Source of the DNA: Amblyornis subalaris
Taxonomy: Eukaryota; Chordata; Aves; Passeriformes; Ptilonorhynchidae
DNA length: 64,000 nucleotides
Assembly: GCA_018881555.1 (NCBI GenBank)
Contig: JACAXG010000074.1
Location: 1,123,081-1,187,080 of the forward strand
Direction: 5' to 3'
The translations under genes and the position numbers were made by a program. Positions 61,801 through 64,000 of this stretch are shown here, in pieces (position 1 is the first letter of the stretch; each line of letters starts with the position of its first letter). The notes under the pieces are model-generated. The model saw only the letters and a program-made list of their open reading frames with translations. It was not told the DNA's origin and made no database searches.

Positions 61801-64000
61801 TGCCAGTCCAAGGTAATGACAGTATTTTGCAATTTTGGACCATTCAGGTGCCCTCACACAAGACAAAAAAATTCAGCACTGAATGAAACAAAGCACCACA
61901 TATGCAGAACAGGCCAACTACACGACAGAAGAGCTTGACTCAGAGTCCTCAACTGCTTCATGGATTGAAAGTTCAGACTGCNAAACATATGTAAAACAGC
62001 CCATATATCCAGCCTCACTTTCTTTCATTGAAAAATTCAGAAGGCAATGGTTTTATAAAGCTTGTCAAACGTAATTCAGAAAAGTAAGTCCTGGGATACG
62101 TTTTTGTGTCTATCCTAAATGCACACTGTTAAGTCTGCAAGTCCTATCATCTGGGTGCTTATCTGTCGAAGAGTCAAGTCAAAAGTAAGCCAAAATGCAG
62201 TGTACATGCAATGTATGACAATTGAGATTGTGACACAAACATAATCTCTGCTCGAGAACTGTCACACTCTCAAAGACTTTTCAAGACATCCNTGAATAAT
62301 GAAAATCCTGTCTGCCAGGGTAGAAGAGTGCACAAAGGCTGGGGAATATAGTTAAATACATACAGTGTTTTACAGAGGTAAATCACAAANACTAGGTTAA
62401 GTCTCTTGGAACTCAAATACGTAATTTTCAAGCTGCCCTGAATTTATAAAAGGACCTGGAGATGATTCAGTGATTCATGACTAGCAAGCATGAATTCTGC
62501 ACTGAACAAATTATCTGAAATTTAAACAAAGAGTTAACTATATAACCATATAACTCCATCAAAATTACAATAGAATTCTTCCTGTCCACAGAAATCCTCT
62601 CTCACCAAACTGGTAGTGTTCTCTAAAGAAGCCAAGCAGCTTGTAGAAATTCTTTGAAGTTCTTAAAGGAACTAAATCTCTTTGGGAGAGATTGGGAATC
62701 ACTCCTGCAAATGAACAATCATCACATGATAGAGAACAGAGAAGTGACAAAAGTATGCTGTCAACACACACTGTTCAGAGTAGCAAAACTTTAAAATGTT
62801 GCAGAAAAATATCATCATATCGAACACCTGGGGTTTTAAAGCTTTTCAAAAAGCCCCCTCAGTAATCTAAGGGACAGAGTGACTGGGAAAGAGACCATCT
62901 GATAAATTCAATGTAACTGTCACCAAAACCTGGGAAATAAATTCTCCNAGCAATTTTTTATGTTAGAAAGCTGACATTACTTTATTAGCAGCACTGGATG
63001 CATGGGGAATTCTCCTCAAAGCATGNATGCCCAGGAACCTAAGAGACCAGGTTATATTCCTCAAACTGAAACATCCATCACATGTTCTGAATACATGCAG
63101 ATGTGCTAATTATCTCCATGGATTTGTTTGGATTTGGTTCTGGCTCTTCTGATGAATCTTTTCTCCTTGAGAGTATCTCAAATATGTCGCCAAGTCATAA
63201 TGTACTTCTCTTATCATTCTTTGCTCTGATACAAAATCCTTGCTCTCCAAACTAAGATATCAGCTAGGACATATTAATCACCAGTACAAGTAAACAAGGA
63301 AGCATTAGCTGGCACAAGATCTATTAGTCTCAGACACAGGGAGTTAACACAAGGCTACATTGATCTCTGGCATTTGTACTAAGCACGGTGTGGTACAAAA
63401 CTAAGCATTACCCATGAATACAGGGCTCATACACTATGTGCTAAAAGTTAGAAGAATTTTCCAACACCTTCCCCCACTGCTGCATAGACTTCCGAGAGAA
63501 ATATAACCTGTTTGGTAACATAACTAAAGTGACACATGTTGAAAACCAGTCCACACTTCACGTGTGGGGAAAAAACCCCTGAGCTAACCAGTGTCACTCC
63601 AAAACACAGACTTTGCATTATGATAACANATGATTACAGCCCATGAAAAAAATCAGCCCATTGTTCAGGAGCAGTCAGCCTGCCCACGAACCAAGTAAAT
63701 TATTGGAATTACTTAGAAAGAAATTCAGAAATAAAGANAATATTATTGAACTGTTCAATAAAAACTGTTCTCTCCTTCCTCAGACACCACTGCGCTTCTG
63801 GTCCCTTTTCTCAAAAAGAAGNTGAAACCCCTGGACACAGTTCTGAGAGGAGTAAGAAGGGTCCAAGCTACAGGACAGTTTCCACTGTTNCACACAAAAA
63901 TCTGCAATAAATTATTTTAAAATTCTTCAGTTTGAAAAAGACAACTTGACGGAATATGAGAGAGGTTTACAAACCCATAACTGGCATAAAGAACATGGAC
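58814..64000 (-). other. MGAT5: MGAT5 intron (3' part), upstream of first exon in window
   Basis: I looked on the minus strand for the preceding exon, which should end in a segment like SFWK, and did not find it. The stretch is AT-rich and carries no recognised repeat or RNA gene. The open frames present are all under 80 codons and unremarkable. Confidence 0.8.

Noticed and set aside
1..64000. CRISPR arrays, tRNA or rRNA genes, insertion sequences, or a novel defence-type system
   Set aside because: No regularly spaced direct repeats, cloverleaf genes or multi-gene clusters of that kind were found. The window is ordinary vertebrate gene and intron sequence.

Overview
This is a eukaryotic, vertebrate window, most likely from a bird. 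It holds the 3' halves of two protein-coding genes that converge on each other. All coding sequence I can support lies in ten short exons with GT-AG splice sites. The spaces between them are introns, UTRs and intergenic DNA with AT-rich tracts and short 3'-end fragments of CR1-type LINEs. The CR1 fragments, compact introns and low repeat load suggest a bird; another sauropsid cannot be excluded. Nothing looks prokaryotic: no operons, CRISPR arrays, insertion sequences or rRNA/tRNA genes were seen.

Layout: (a) 1-28597, plus strand: last four coding exons of TMEM163, a zinc-binding/efflux membrane protein of synaptic vesicles and endolysosomes, at 10203-10299, 24038-24149, 27468-27609 and 28537-28597. 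The 10.2 kb before the first of these is intron. (b) 28598 to about 29790: likely TMEM163 3'UTR. (c) About 29.8-35.5 kb: intergenic, no supported gene. (d) About 35.48-42.51 kb: proposed long MGAT5 3'UTR on the minus strand, resting on a good poly(A) signal only. (e) 42515-58813, minus strand: last six coding exons of MGAT5 (N-acetylglucosaminyltransferase V). They splice in frame to about 281 C-terminal residues, including the donor-site segment and the Cys-rich C-terminus. (f) 58814-64000: MGAT5 intron; the next upstream exon is outside the window.

MGAT5 and TMEM163 are also convergent neighbours on human 2q21, so the arrangement is conserved synteny. The two proteins have no known shared pathway.

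I did not find a previously undescribed biological system. The points most worth a second look are: a well-formed pseudo-exon in the TMEM163 intron (8267-8385); an intragenic CpG-rich block next to an AT-rich homeobox-motif block (20.5-21.5 kb); a head-to-head CR1 inverted pair; and the distribution of single-base Ns, which look like masked heterozygous sites and are absent from an 8.2 kb block (30485-38725).
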